This document shows, piece after piece, positions 1-9,690 of a DNA stretch of 64,000 nucleotides. The translations under genes and the position numbers were made by a program. The notes under the pieces were generated by a model. That model saw only the letters and a list, made by a program, of their open reading frames with translations, did no database searches and had not been told where the DNA came from. Every line of letters begins with the position of its first letter. Within the stretch, counting starts at the first letter, position 1. Source of the stretch: Ornithinibacillus xuwenensis (GTDB lineage Bacteria; Bacillota; Bacilli; Bacillales; Amphibacillaceae); the NCBI RefSeq assembly GCF_039614845.1, contig NZ_JBDIML010000003.1:372001-436000 (forward strand). Reading direction: 5' to 3'.

Positions 1-578
1 GTGAGCAGCTTCTTGGGGGGATTAGTAGTACGAATAATGACCTTCAAAATGTATCAGATGAGGATTATTCAAGAACTGTACTTTATATGATTGGTGGTAT
101 TTTCATCATTCTAATAATCCTTCTTCGCTCTATCGTAATGCCAATCTATTTAATTGGATCATTAGTATTAACATACTTTACATCCATGGCATTCAGTGAA
201 ATTATTTTCGTAAATATCTTGGGCTATGATGGATTAACTTGGGCAGTTCCATTCTTTGCCTTCGTTATGCTTACCGCTCTTGGGATTGATTATAGTATTT
301 TCTTAATGGACCGATTTAATGAATATCGTGAAGGAAATCTAAAAGAAGCAATGCTAACCGCTATGAAGAAGATGGGAACTGTAATCATCTCAGCAGCGGT
401 CATCTTAGGTGGAACATTTGCTGCTATGCTTCCTTCAGGGGTATTATCCATCTTGCAAATCGCGACGGTGGTGCTAATAGGGTTATTCCTATATGCACTC
501 GTTATGTTACCATTATTTATTCCTGTTATGGTTCGATTGTTTGGAAAAATTAATTGGTGGCCATTTAAAATGAAATAA
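1..578 (+). CDS. MMPL/RND-family transporter, C-terminal part (5' end outside window)
   Basis: The reading frame is open from base 3 with no start nearby, so this is the tail of a longer gene. About 190 residues remain. They hold five or so hydrophobic segments and the family-typical stretch with GIDYSIFLMDRF, where acidic residues sit in a membrane segment as in MmpL/YdfJ/YdgH exporters. Such proteins move lipids or hydrophobic compounds across the membrane using the proton gradient. It ends in a short basic tail (KINWWPFKMK) and is followed directly by a strong hairpin terminator. Substrate is unknown. Family call is firm; the specific role is not. Confidence 0.85.
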   Translation, partial: EQLLGGISSTNNDLQNVSDEDYSRTVLYMIGGIFIILIILLRSIVMPIYLIGSLVLTYFTSMAFSEIIFVNILGYDGLTWAVPFFAFVMLTALGIDYSIFLMDRFNEYREGNLKEAMLTAMKKMGTVIISAAVILGGTFAAMLPSGVLSILQIATVVLIGLFLYALVMLPLFIPVMVRLFGKINWWPFKMK

Positions 579-590
579 TAATAAATTATG

Positions 591-620
591 AAAGAGCATC
601 GTGAAAATACGATGCTCTTT
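591..620. terminator. Hairpin terminator after the MMPL gene
   Basis: An 11-bp perfect stem (591-601 with 610-620, 8-base loop) follows the stop codon at 578 and is trailed by TTTT on the plus strand. The convergent Nudix gene ends at 662, so the hairpin may serve both strands. Confidence 0.85.
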
Positions 621-661
621 CGTTTTCTTACCTATACTGCTAATCTTGTATTAAGTAACAT

Positions 662-1117
662 TCATCTATTCCTGGATAAAAGATACTGTTTAATAAGATT
701 TTTTATTATCGGATTTAAATCCTCAGGCAATTCATTAGGTTTAAAAAATGCTAGCTCTACTGTTTCAACACCATCCACTTTAAGCTCTCCACTCTTAATT
801 TCCGTTGTTACATAGGAGACAGTTACAGGATAAAACTCATCACCGTTTGGAAGCTTCACAAAATGTTCTTTTCCAGAGAACACACCAACCAAATCTAGTT
901 TTCCAACTTCAAGTCCTGTTTCTTCGAATACCTCTCGTCTTCCTGCTTCCTCTGTCGACTCTCCCAATTCCAAGAACCCACCAGGTACACCCCAAACACC
1001 ATCATGTCTTTTCTGTAAAAGTATCTCAGCGTTCTCATTGATAACTGCAACAGCAACTCCAACTAAAATTAACGGCTCATTTCCCACTAATTGACGTAAA
1101 TCTTCTATATATCCCAA
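662..1117 (-). CDS. Nudix hydrolase
   Basis: The 151-residue protein contains a complete Nudix box at roughly residues 47-69: a GFLELGE start, then REVFEETGL with the metal-binding glutamates. Nudix enzymes hydrolyse a nucleoside diphosphate linked to another group; the substrate cannot be read from sequence. The start is TTG, chosen because AAGGAGG lies 8 bases upstream and no ATG is better placed. The gene stands alone, convergent with the MMPL gene and followed on the same strand by murG with a terminator between upstream murG-side genes and this one absent; they may not be co-transcribed. Cytosolic. Confidence 0.85.
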   Translation of the reverse strand: MGYIEDLRQLVGNEPLILVGVAVAVINENAEILLQKRHDGVWGVPGGFLELGESTEEAGRREVFEETGLEVGKLDLVGVFSGKEHFVKLPNGDEFYPVTVSYVTTEIKSGELKVDGVETVELAFFKPNELPEDLNPIIKNLIKQYLLSRNR

Positions 1118-1182
1118 TAGATAACCTCCTTATCGTTACCATTATAGTATTCGACAAATAACTACAAATTCCTTTAAAAAAT

Positions 1183-1211
1183 AAAGACTGTTCCAATGAA
1201 GAACAGTCTTT
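1183..1211 (-). terminator. Terminator of the MurG-family gene
   Basis: An 11-bp stem (1183-1193 with 1201-1211, 7-base loop) lies just past the murG stop at 1218. On the minus strand it is followed by TTTATTTTTT, a normal U-tract. Confidence 0.85.
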
Positions 1212-1217
1212 CAAATT

Positions 1218-2288
1218 TTATTTAGCGGATTCTTTAATAATTCCAATGACTCGGTCACGTGACTTTTCACTTTGATAAGCTTTCATTTTATCCAGCATAA
1301 CCGGTGCTTGACTCATTAGCTTTTCAAGCTCTTGTATAAGAGTATCCTCTGATAAATCTTCTTCTTCTAACACCCTAGCATATTTTTTATCTTGGAACGA
1401 TTTAGCATTTATAATTTGATCTCCTCTACTAGCCTCTTTAGACAGTGGGATAAGAAGCATTGGAATATGCAATGCTAAAAATTCAAAAATAGCATTCGAA
1501 CCAGCTCGAGATAAAATAAAATCTGTTGCCGCAAAGAGATCTTTTAGCTCTTCATTCACATACTCGAATTGTATATATCCTGTTTGATTAAAGGACGGAT
1601 CTGTTTTTCCATTGCCACAGATATGGACAATTTGGAAGCGAGGTAACAGTTTATCTAATGATGCTCGAACTGTTTCATTTATTTTCTTTGCGCCACCGCT
1701 TCCTCCCATAATTAATAGAACTGGTTTTTCAAGATTAAATCCACATAATTCTAAGCCCTTTTCCTTAATACCTTGAAATAGTTCTTCACGAATAACGGCT
1801 CCTACATATTCAGCTTTATTATCTGGTAAGTATTCCATTGTTTCAGGAAATGTAGACAGCACCTTTTGTGCAAATGGGATGGCAAGTTTATTAGCTAGAC
1901 CTGGCGTATAGTCAGATTCATGAATAACTGCTGGTACACCGCGCATTTTCGCTCCAAGTACTACAGGTACAGATACAAATCCACCCTTTGAAAAAATGAC
2001 GGATGGCTTTCGCTTTCCAATAATTTTCCATGCCTGTAACGTACCTTTTATGACTTTAAATGGATCTTTTATATTCTCGATAGACATGTACCTTCTTAGT
2101 TTCCCTGTTGAAATTGGATGATATGTCACATGCTCCAATTGTTCTATTAGATTTCGCTCTATTCCATCTTTTGAACCAATATAATCAATTTCCCATCCCT
2201 CACGTTGAAATACAGGAATTAATGCTAAATTTACAATTACATGTCCTGCTGTTCCACCGCCAGTGAACAGAATTCGTTTGTTTTTCAT
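1218..2288 (-). CDS. murG: MurG-family UDP-GlcNAc transferase (lipid II synthesis)
   Basis: The 356-residue protein starts with the nucleotide-sugar transferase loop (FTGGGTAGHV) and carries the second glycine-rich loop GGSGGAKKIN near residue 195 and the C-terminal acceptor/donor region SRAGSNAIFEFL. MurG adds GlcNAc to lipid I at the inner face of the membrane to give lipid II. The classical HEQN motif is HESDYTPGLANK here, the form I remember for the stand-alone MurG type (sometimes called MurG2) of some Bacillaceae. The gene is not in a division/cell-wall cluster, so it could be the only MurG or a second copy. ATG start with a rather distant AGAGGGG. Confidence 0.85.
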   Translation of the reverse strand: MKNKRILFTGGGTAGHVIVNLALIPVFQREGWEIDYIGSKDGIERNLIEQLEHVTYHPISTGKLRRYMSIENIKDPFKVIKGTLQAWKIIGKRKPSVIFSKGGFVSVPVVLGAKMRGVPAVIHESDYTPGLANKLAIPFAQKVLSTFPETMEYLPDNKAEYVGAVIREELFQGIKEKGLELCGFNLEKPVLLIMGGSGGAKKINETVRASLDKLLPRFQIVHICGNGKTDPSFNQTGYIQFEYVNEELKDLFAATDFILSRAGSNAIFEFLALHIPMLLIPLSKEASRGDQIINAKSFQDKKYARVLEEEDLSEDTLIQELEKLMSQAPVMLDKMKAYQSEKSRDRVIGIIKESAK

Positions 2289-2404
2289 AAGCTTTGGTAG
2301 TCCCCTCTTTCCAATTACACATTATAGCCTTATAATAGCTTTTATATGTGTAATTCCATTACTTCTCTATCCTATTAAAAAATCACAGAAAAAGGAAGCA
2401 TAAT

Positions 2405-3775
2405 ATGTATCAAACAGATAATCTAAAACAAAAAATCAAATTGTTTATGATCATATTCTTTCCAATCCTAATCACACAAGTCAGCCTCAACCTCATGACG
2501 TTTTTTGATACCGTCATGTCAGGTCGAGCTGGTGCTGAAGATTTAGCAGGTGTTGCGATTGGTTCAAGTTTATGGGTCCCCGTATTCACTGGTATTAATG
2601 GTATTCTTCTTGCCATCACACCCATCATCGCTCAATTACTAGGTGCTCAAGAAGATAAATCCATCAAACAAAAAGTGCAGCAAGCCATGTATCTTTCTGT
2701 TGGTTTAGCGATTGCAATCTTATTACTTGGCCTTATCCTATTAAATCCCATCCTCAATACAATGGATTTAGAATATGAAGTACGCCATATTGCTAAATTC
2801 TATCTTATTACATTAGGTGTTGGAATTATCCCGTTATTCATCTTTAACACTCTACGTTGTTTTATGGATGCTTTAGGTCAAACTAGGATGTCTATGATTA
2901 TCATCTTAATTGCACTTCCAATAAATCTATTATTTAATTACATTTTCATCTTCGGTAAATTTGGTGTACCTGCATTTGGAGGAATTGGTGCAGGTATCGC
3001 TACTGCTCTTACGTATTGGGTAATCAGTTTGTTAGCTATTGCGATCTTATATAAAGTAGCACCATTTCGGGATTATCAGCTATTTTCATCTTGGGTAAGA
3101 CCTAGGGTGAAGGAATGGCTAGAACAACTAAAAATAGGCGTTCCAATAGGATTCGCTATTTTCTTTGAAACAAGCATTTTCGCAGCCGTAACCTTATTAA
3201 TGAGTGCCTATAGTACAAATACAATAGCCGCTCACCAAGCAGCGATGAATTTCTCTTCATTACTCTATATGATTCCGTTGAGTGTTGGGATGGCATTAAC
3301 CATAACAGTAGGATTTGAGGTTGGTGCCAAACGAATGCAAGATGCGAAAGTATATGGATATATCGGAATTAGCGGTGGCATCTTTATCGCATTATTTAAT
3401 GGTATTGTCCTATTTGCCTTTAATGACTATGTTGCTGGTCTTTATAATACAGACCCAGATGTTATTGCATTAACTGTACAATTTATTGGTTTTGCCATTG
3501 TGTACCAATTGGCTGATGCATTCGGCGCACCAATACAAGGTGCCCTTCGTGGATATAAGGATGTGAATATGACATTAGTAATTGCACTTGTATCCTATTG
3601 GGTAATTGGTTTACCGACTGGCTGGATACTTGCGAATTACACGTCACTTGAACCATTTGGTTACTGGGTTGGAATTATTACTGGATTAAGCTGTGGAGCC
3701 CTAGCCCTACTAGCAAGACTAATCCACATTCAAAAGAAATACCGTAATCAAATAGAAAACTCATCTGCAACCTAA
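2405..3775 (+). CDS. MATE-family multidrug efflux transporter
   Basis: A 456-residue integral membrane protein with about twelve hydrophobic segments arranged as two similar halves, the MATE pattern. The N-terminal half has FFDTVMSGRAGAEDLAGV and the second half AAHQAAMNFSSLLYMIPLSVG, both typical of NorM/YeeO-like members. These proteins export cationic drugs or metabolites in exchange for Na+ or H+. ATG start preceded by AAAGGAAG. It is a single-gene unit; its terminator stem begins inside the last codons and also serves the convergent nupC gene. Confidence 0.9.
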   Translation: MYQTDNLKQKIKLFMIIFFPILITQVSLNLMTFFDTVMSGRAGAEDLAGVAIGSSLWVPVFTGINGILLAITPIIAQLLGAQEDKSIKQKVQQAMYLSVGLAIAILLLGLILLNPILNTMDLEYEVRHIAKFYLITLGVGIIPLFIFNTLRCFMDALGQTRMSMIIILIALPINLLFNYIFIFGKFGVPAFGGIGAGIATALTYWVISLLAIAILYKVAPFRDYQLFSSWVRPRVKEWLEQLKIGVPIGFAIFFETSIFAAVTLLMSAYSTNTIAAHQAAMNFSSLLYMIPLSVGMALTITVGFEVGAKRMQDAKVYGYIGISGGIFIALFNGIVLFAFNDYVAGLYNTDPDVIALTVQFIGFAIVYQLADAFGAPIQGALRGYKDVNMTLVIALVSYWVIGLPTGWILANYTSLEPFGYWVGIITGLSCGALALLARLIHIQKKYRNQIENSSAT

Positions 3776-3791
3776 TCTGCAGATGAGTTTT
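3757..3791. terminator. Shared terminator between MATE and nupC genes
   Basis: A stem of about 13-14 bp (3757-3769 with 3778-3790) with the MATE stop codon in the loop, followed by TTTTCATTTTT on plus and flanked by A-rich sequence that gives U residues on minus. It separates two convergent genes. Confidence 0.85.
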
Positions 3792-3796
3792 CATTT

Positions 3797-4984
3797 TTAT
3801 AGGAATAAGCCCGCAATTGTTGCTGACAGTATAGAAGCTAACGTTGCTCCAAGTAAAAGCTTCAAACCGAACTTTGAAACCTCTCCACCTTTTTTACGGT
3901 CAATTCCTTGAACTGTACCAGCGATAATACCAATTGAAGAGAAATTAGCAAAACTCGTTAGAAATACAGTTACAATCCCAATTGTTTTTTCAGACATTGA
4001 TTTCAACATAGGTTGGAAATCTAACATGGCTACAAATTCATTTGTCACAATTTTTGTACCCATTATTCCTCCTGCTTCTATTACTTCACTAGTTGGAATA
4101 CCCATTAATACACCAATTGGCGCGAATACATAGCCTAGAATTTGCTGTAGTGTTACCCCTGCAAATACCGACTGTATAATCCAATTCACTAGTTCAAGTG
4201 ACGCAATAAAGGCAACTAACATAGTGGCTACGATTAATGCGATCTTTCCACCTTCAAGAGCACCATTTCCCATTGCTTCAAAGATACTCGAATCATTCGA
4301 AACGTCCTTAATATCTACTTTATCTTCTTCCTTCGGCACACGAACAGGAGAAATAATAGAAGCGATAATTAGCGCACTAAACATATTTAAAGGAAGTGCA
4401 ACTAAAACGAATTCTGCAGGTAGCATTTGCATGTAGGCTCCTACGATTGAAGCAGATACTGATCCCATTGCAGATGCACTTACAATATAAAGTCGATTCG
4501 CCGACAAATGGTGAAACTGAGAACGAATGGCGATTAGGGCCTCTGATTGACCAAAAAAGATACTATTTACTGCATTAAAGGATTCTACCTTTGGTAATCC
4601 TGTTACCTTTGAGATTAATCCCCCGATATATTTAATAATGATTGGCAATATTTTCAGGTATGTAAGCACCGATAAGATAGTGGCGAAGAAGATAATTAAT
4701 AACAGTACATCGAAAAAGAATATACCACCTTCTTCACTTACAACACCGCCAAGAATAAAATCTACTCCTGCCTTACCAAATTCAATTAGTTTATTAAATA
4801 TTGCAGATATACCATTAATAATGGTTTGTCCTATTGTCGTAGAAAACATAAACCAAGTAATCAATAATTGCGCAAGGATCATTACTATGATTCCTTTATA
4901 ATTGATTACACGCTTGTCATTCGACAATAAATACGATAGACCGAGGACAACAATGATTGCTACTATTCCAAGAAGAATATCCAC
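3797..4984 (-). CDS. nupC: NupC-type concentrative nucleoside transporter
   Basis: The 395-residue membrane protein has the CNT family layout: N-terminal transmembrane helices, a gating region (YIGGLISKVTGLPKVESFNAV), the conserved GQSEALIAIR and later MGIPTSEVIEAGGIMGTKIVTNEF, which is close to the family signature for nucleoside and cation binding. CNTs import nucleosides with H+ or Na+. The start is GTG at 4984 with AAGGAGG about 10 bases upstream. It is a single-gene unit. Pyrimidine or purine preference cannot be told from the sequence. Confidence 0.92.
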   Translation of the reverse strand: MDILLGIVAIIVVLGLSYLLSNDKRVINYKGIIVMILAQLLITWFMFSTTIGQTIINGISAIFNKLIEFGKAGVDFILGGVVSEEGGIFFFDVLLLIIFFATILSVLTYLKILPIIIKYIGGLISKVTGLPKVESFNAVNSIFFGQSEALIAIRSQFHHLSANRLYIVSASAMGSVSASIVGAYMQMLPAEFVLVALPLNMFSALIIASIISPVRVPKEEDKVDIKDVSNDSSIFEAMGNGALEGGKIALIVATMLVAFIASLELVNWIIQSVFAGVTLQQILGYVFAPIGVLMGIPTSEVIEAGGIMGTKIVTNEFVAMLDFQPMLKSMSEKTIGIVTVFLTSFANFSSIGIIAGTVQGIDRKKGGEVSKFGLKLLLGATLASILSATIAGLFL

Positions 4985-5118
4985 GGGTATAAAGCCTCCT
5001 TACTTTTTACTATAAAATTTTGTTACTTTGATAGTTTACCCTAAATGCAGGATAAATTAACAGGGAAAACCATAGGAAAGATTTTAGTCAGAATTTTACT
5101 AATATCTTGATTTAAATA

Positions 5119-5153
5119 AAAAACTCATGACAACGTATGGTTATCATGAGTTT
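5119..5153 (-). terminator. Terminator downstream of odhB
   Basis: Perfect 11-bp stem (5119-5129 with 5143-5153) between odhB (ends 5173) and nupC upstream region. T-rich tails on both strands make it potentially bidirectional. Confidence 0.85.
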
Positions 5154-5172
5154 TTATTAAATCGGAAGTTGT

Positions 5173-6426
5173 TTACCCTTCTAATAATAAATCATATGGA
5201 TCTTCCAACAACTGCTTCACACGTACAAGGAATTGTACAGCATCTTTCCCATCTACAATTCTGTGATCATAAGAAAGAGCAAGGTACATCATTGGACGTA
5301 CTTCAATCGAATCATCTGGCATAACAACTGCTCGTTTTATGATGTTATGCATCCCTAGAATACCAACCTGTGGAGCATTTAAGATTGGTGTCGATAGCAT
5401 AGATCCAAATGTTCCGCCGTTTGTAATCGTAAAGGTTCCACCTTGTAAATCATTAAGTCCTAATTGTTTGTCACGCGCTTTTTTACCAAGGTTAGAAATC
5501 TCACGTTCTACGCCAGCAAAATCAAGTCTATCTGCATCGCGAACTACTGGAACTACTAAACCTTCCTCTGTCGATACTGCAATACCAATATCATAGAACT
5601 TCTTAATTACTAATTCATTTCCTTGGATTTCAGCATTTAGTAATGGGAAGTCTTTTAGTGCTCCAACGACAGCTTTTGTAAAGAATGACATGAAACCTAG
5701 CTTCACACCATGCTTTTCTACGAATTTGTCTTTACGTTCTCCACGAAGCTTCATCACATTCGTTAAGTCCACTTCATTAAACGTCGTTAACATTGCTGCT
5801 GTTTGTTGTGCTTCTACTAAACGGTTAGCAATTGTTTGACGTCTACGAGACATTTTCACACGTTCAACCGGCTTATTAAATTCAGTAGTTTCCTCTTTAG
5901 GAGCAGCTTGCTTTGCCGGTTGAGCCTGCTGCTTAGGAGTACTTTCTCCTTTCGCTGCTGCTTCTACGTCTTCTGGACGAATTCGGCCAAGAGGATCACG
6001 AGCACTAACAGCACTTAAATCAATATTTAATTCACGAGCACGCTTTCTAGCCGCTGGTGATGCAATTACATCATGCTTAGAAGTTTGTGTCTCTTCCGTT
6101 TTTGGTGATTCTTCTACTTTTGGTTCTGATTTTGGTGCTTCTTCTTTTGCTGCTGGTGCTTCTTCCTGAGCTGGCTCAGCACTTGCTTCCCCTTCTTCAC
6201 TTACCTTTGCAATAACATCGCCTACAACAACGTCATCACCTTCTTCGCGAACGATTTCTGTAATAACCCCAGAAACCTCTGCGTTTACTTCTACATTGAC
6301 TTTATCTGTTTCTAGCTCAACAACCGGGTCACCTTTTTCAACTCGATCCCCTTTTTTAACTAACCACTCGGCAATTGTTCCTTCTGTAATTGATTCGGCA
6401 AGTTCAGGTACTTTAATTTCTTTCAC
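5173..6426 (-). CDS. odhB: Dihydrolipoyl succinyltransferase, E2 of 2-oxoglutarate dehydrogenase
   Basis: The 417-residue protein has the E2 order: lipoyl domain (residues 1-77, lipoylated lysine in ETDKVNVEV), an Ala/Pro/Glu-rich linker with many EAPAAKEE-like repeats, a peripheral subunit-binding domain (about 120-155, ASPAARKRARELNIDL) and the catalytic domain ending with the active-site SYDHRIVDGKDAV. It transfers the succinyl group to CoA in the TCA cycle. The GTG start at 6426 has AGGAGGAG 6 bases upstream. It overlaps the end of odhA by 14 bases, so the two are co-transcribed and probably translationally coupled. Confidence 0.97.
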   Translation of the reverse strand: MKEIKVPELAESITEGTIAEWLVKKGDRVEKGDPVVELETDKVNVEVNAEVSGVITEIVREEGDDVVVGDVIAKVSEEGEASAEPAQEEAPAAKEEAPKSEPKVEESPKTEETQTSKHDVIASPAARKRARELNIDLSAVSARDPLGRIRPEDVEAAAKGESTPKQQAQPAKQAAPKEETTEFNKPVERVKMSRRRQTIANRLVEAQQTAAMLTTFNEVDLTNVMKLRGERKDKFVEKHGVKLGFMSFFTKAVVGALKDFPLLNAEIQGNELVIKKFYDIGIAVSTEEGLVVPVVRDADRLDFAGVEREISNLGKKARDKQLGLNDLQGGTFTITNGGTFGSMLSTPILNAPQVGILGMHNIIKRAVVMPDDSIEVRPMMYLALSYDHRIVDGKDAVQFLVRVKQLLEDPYDLLLEG

Positions 6427-9277
6427 TGGAATCTCCTCCTAAAGTCGGGTTAATTGCTTGTTGCACAATGTTCTCTTGTTCTGCTTTATGGACATTTGGA
6501 TCTCCAACTGCTGGTGCTGAACGATTTGGACGTCCAATATAGCGTAAAGTTTGACCTGGTTTTAGTACATCTCTTAAATAATCATCGACAAAGCTCCATG
6601 CACCCATGTTTTTCGGTTCTTCTTGAACCCAAACAATCTCTTCTAGATTTGGAAGTTCTTTTAGTTCCTTTTCCAACTCTTTCGTAGGGAATGGATATAT
6701 TTGTTCTAAACGTAGCGCTCTTAGCCAATCAAACTTATCTTCTGAGTTTACAATTGCTTCTTCAATATCCACCATAACTTTTCCTGTTCCAATTAGTAAG
6801 CGTTTTGCATTTTTCTTGCTCACCTTCAAGTTAGGCTGGTTACGCAGTACTTCAAAATTACCTTCTGTGAAATCCTTCGCTTCAGAAGCAATACGCTGGT
6901 TACGTAGTAAACTACTCTTCGGTGTCATCAGTACTAATGGACGTGCTTCTTCTTTATCACGTAATGCTGCCTGTCTGCGAATTAAATGGAAGAACTGTGC
7001 TGATGAAGTAACATAAGCAACGATCCAGTTATTTTCTGCAGCCATTTGTAGGAATCTTTCCAGTCTAGCACTAGAGTGTTCAGGTCCCTGACCTTCATAT
7101 CCATGTGGTAGCAACATGACCATGTTGGACTTATCTCCCCATTTTGCACGGGCAGCTGAGATGAACTGATCAAATATTGTTTGGGCTACGTTAGCAAAGT
7201 CCCCAAATTGTGCTTCCCATAGAACCAATGTATTTGGAGCTTGAACACTATAGCCATATTCAAATCCTAGTACAGCGATTTCCGAAAGCGGGCTATTACG
7301 AATATCGAAGGATGCCTCTGTATTTAAACCATGGAAGATACTGTACTTTTTATTTGTTTCAGCATCATTAAGTACCGCATGTCGGTGTGCAAATGTACCA
7401 CGTTCAGAGTCCTGACCAGTCAAGCGAATTGGAATACCATCTTTTAATATCGATGCATATGCCAGTGCTTCTCCAGCGCCCCAGTCTACTGTATTACCAT
7501 CTTTTAGTGCATCTCTACGACGCTTAAATATTCTTGATAGCTTTTTATTCTCAACAAAGCCTTCTGGACGATTAAATAGTCCCTCATTTAGTTCAGCTAA
7601 CGTTTCCATTGGAACGGCAGTTTTATATTGATCAAGGTTGTTATTGAGAGCATCAGGCATGTCCTTACATTCTACCTTCGCAATCTCTGTCTCTTTCATA
7701 CTTTCGTACGTAGCACGTAAGTCTTCCTCAACCTTTGTCTTCATGCTTTCGAATTGCTCAGCAGAAATAATCCCTTTTTCCACTAATTCATTTCCAAATA
7801 CATTAGCGGCAGTAGGATGATTATCGATTCGGCCATATAACATAGGCTGTGTAACCCGTGGTTCATCCATTTCGTTATGACCATAACGACGATACCCAAC
7901 TAAGTCTATTAAAATATCCTTATTAAATTTCTTGCGATAATCATAAGCAATTTTAATCGCCGATATACAAGCAACCGGATCATCAGCATTGACATGGATT
8001 ACCGGAATTTCAAATCCCTTCGCTAAATCACTCGCATAACGAGTGGAACGACCGTCTTGCTGATCTGTTGTATAACCAAGTAAATTATTTGCAATAATAT
8101 GCAAGGTTCCACCAGTAGTATATCCTGGCAAATTAGCTAAGTTAAGTGTTTCGGCAACGACGCCTTCTCCGATAAATGCGGCATCTCCATGTATTAGAAC
8201 TGGAATTGCTTTTGATACATCTTGCTTTGGATAACCGCTTTCAGAACGTTCATCCTGTGCAGCACGGGTAAATCCCTCTACAACTGGATTCACAAATTCT
8301 AAATGTGAAGGATTATGTGCAAGGGTTATTCTAATTCTTGTTTCTTCCCCATCTTTCACATCTCTTACAGCACCGAAGTGATATTTCACATCCCCGGTCC
8401 AGCCATAATTAATTCCTCTTGATCCTTCAGAAGGAATTAGTTCCTTATTTGGCGAATGGTGGAACTCGGAAAAGATTTTATCAATTGGTTTTCCTAATAC
8501 ATGAGCTAACACACTTAGTCTTCCACGGTGCGCCATACCCATCATAATGTTTTCTACTCGATCTTCCGTTGCATGCTTGACAATATGATCAAGCATTGGA
8601 ACCATCGCTTCTAGTCCTTCAATTGAAAAACGTTTTTGTCCTACAAATGTCTTTTGTAAAAAACCTTCAAACCCCTCGACATTTGCGAGTCTGTCTAATA
8701 ATTGCTTCTTCTCTTCATCAGATAAATCCAAACGAGCGTTTCCCGTTTCAATATAATCCGATAACCAATTTCGTTCTTCATCACTGTCTACATGATCATA
8801 TTCAAATGTAATCGTACCCGTATAATATTTGCGTAACTCTCGAACAACATCTAGCGCATTATCCACTCCGATAGGCGCTTTTTCCCACACCCAAGATGCA
8901 GGTATGTCTTTCAAATCTGCTTCCGTTAAACCATAAGTTTGTGGATTTAATAATTCAGATTTTCTTTCATCCTGAACACTTACTGGGTAAATGTCTGCTT
9001 CCAAATGTCCGAAACGACGAATAGCCTCAACAAATTTCACTGTTGAGGTAATCTTTTTGACATCATTTATAGAAGTAGTTTGAGAACTTTCTTGTATCGT
9101 ATTGGTTGTTGACTTTAACCAATTAGGAGCTCCATGTTGATCAAACATTTCTCTTAATGATTGATCAATTGCTTGAGGGTCCTTTTTATATAGTTCATAC
9201 TGTTCTTCTAAGTACCCCATATTAGGACCATGAAACTCTCCCCAGAATCCTTGTGAAGATTCATCATTTTGTGCCAC
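6413..9277 (-). CDS. odhA: 2-oxoglutarate dehydrogenase E1 component
   Basis: The 954-residue thiamin-diphosphate enzyme has the E1o N-terminal helix (GFWGEFHGPNMGYLEEQYELY), the MAHRGRLSVLAHVLGKP active-site segment, IHGDAAFIGEGVV of the ThDP site and GYRRYGHNEMDEPR. It decarboxylates 2-oxoglutarate and passes the succinyl group to the lipoyl arm of OdhB. The start is GTG at 9277, with GGGGG about 8 bases upstream. Length fits the family. A shared E3 (lipoamide dehydrogenase) is expected elsewhere in the genome. About 300 bases of non-coding sequence upstream should hold its promoter, which I could not place with confidence. Confidence 0.97.
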   Translation of the reverse strand: MAQNDESSQGFWGEFHGPNMGYLEEQYELYKKDPQAIDQSLREMFDQHGAPNWLKSTTNTIQESSQTTSINDVKKITSTVKFVEAIRRFGHLEADIYPVSVQDERKSELLNPQTYGLTEADLKDIPASWVWEKAPIGVDNALDVVRELRKYYTGTITFEYDHVDSDEERNWLSDYIETGNARLDLSDEEKKQLLDRLANVEGFEGFLQKTFVGQKRFSIEGLEAMVPMLDHIVKHATEDRVENIMMGMAHRGRLSVLAHVLGKPIDKIFSEFHHSPNKELIPSEGSRGINYGWTGDVKYHFGAVRDVKDGEETRIRITLAHNPSHLEFVNPVVEGFTRAAQDERSESGYPKQDVSKAIPVLIHGDAAFIGEGVVAETLNLANLPGYTTGGTLHIIANNLLGYTTDQQDGRSTRYASDLAKGFEIPVIHVNADDPVACISAIKIAYDYRKKFNKDILIDLVGYRRYGHNEMDEPRVTQPMLYGRIDNHPTAANVFGNELVEKGIISAEQFESMKTKVEEDLRATYESMKETEIAKVECKDMPDALNNNLDQYKTAVPMETLAELNEGLFNRPEGFVENKKLSRIFKRRRDALKDGNTVDWGAGEALAYASILKDGIPIRLTGQDSERGTFAHRHAVLNDAETNKKYSIFHGLNTEASFDIRNSPLSEIAVLGFEYGYSVQAPNTLVLWEAQFGDFANVAQTIFDQFISAARAKWGDKSNMVMLLPHGYEGQGPEHSSARLERFLQMAAENNWIVAYVTSSAQFFHLIRRQAALRDKEEARPLVLMTPKSSLLRNQRIASEAKDFTEGNFEVLRNQPNLKVSKKNAKRLLIGTGKVMVDIEEAIVNSEDKFDWLRALRLEQIYPFPTKELEKELKELPNLEEIVWVQEEPKNMGAWSFVDDYLRDVLKPGQTLRYIGRPNRSAPAVGDPNVHKAEQENIVQQAINPTLGGDSSERN

Positions 9278-9514
9278 GTCTTATACCCCCATTAGAAGTT
9301 AACTTACTCCGTATGAAAACGGTTGTTAAACACAATTCTAATTATAGAACTGTCTAGATTCTTCATCAACTAATATACCTTATTTTATAACGGGAAACAA
9401 TATATGTTATGCGCATTATCCCAGAATTGTATCGAATTAAAAAGATAACGAATATTCACACTTATCTGTTCATGCAAATGTTCCTAATCCTAGTTCACAT
9501 TCTAACATTTATTC

Positions 9515-9538
9515 GTTATAATAGGGACATATTATAAC
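9515..9538. promoter_or_regulatory. Perfect inverted repeat over a TATAAT box, upstream of the 33-residue ORF
   Basis: GTTATAATA and its exact inverse TATTATAAC flank a 6-base spacer, so a TATAAT-like box occurs on each strand. A second short pairing (GGGAC at 9524, GTCCC at 9540) overlaps. The site lies about 40 bases before the start of the small ORF at 9579 and could be an operator or a divergent promoter pair for that ORF and odhA. The remaining 9278-9514 stretch shows nothing else I can name. Confidence 0.4.
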
Positions 9539-9578
9539 AGTCCCTACATATTGTTTTATGCTAAAGGAGGATACCACT

Positions 9579-9680
9579 ATGAAATTAGCACTAATTCTAG
9601 GTGTAACGATAACGTTCATTACAGCTATCTTCACTGCTGGATATGAAGCAAAGCCAGGAGTACCAAAGAAAAACCAGTAA
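9579..9680 (+). CDS. Short single-span membrane peptide (33 residues), function unknown
   Basis: An ATG with a perfect AAAGGAGG 8 bases upstream opens a frame of 33 codons. The peptide has one hydrophobic span (residues 2-20, MKLALILGVTITFITAIF) followed by a short polar, basic tail ending PKKNQ. A strong terminator follows the stop within about 10 bases, so this is a complete monocistronic unit, which argues that it is a real gene despite its size. I do not recognise the family. It may be a small membrane regulator or an assembly peptide. Confidence 0.6.
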   Translation: MKLALILGVTITFITAIFTAGYEAKPGVPKKNQ

Positions 9681-9690
9681 TGTTAACCTA

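Noticed and set aside
6454..9200. Several plus-strand frames of 60-80 codons inside odhA and odhB
   Set aside because: They are shadows of the strongly conserved minus-strand genes and have no ribosome sites.
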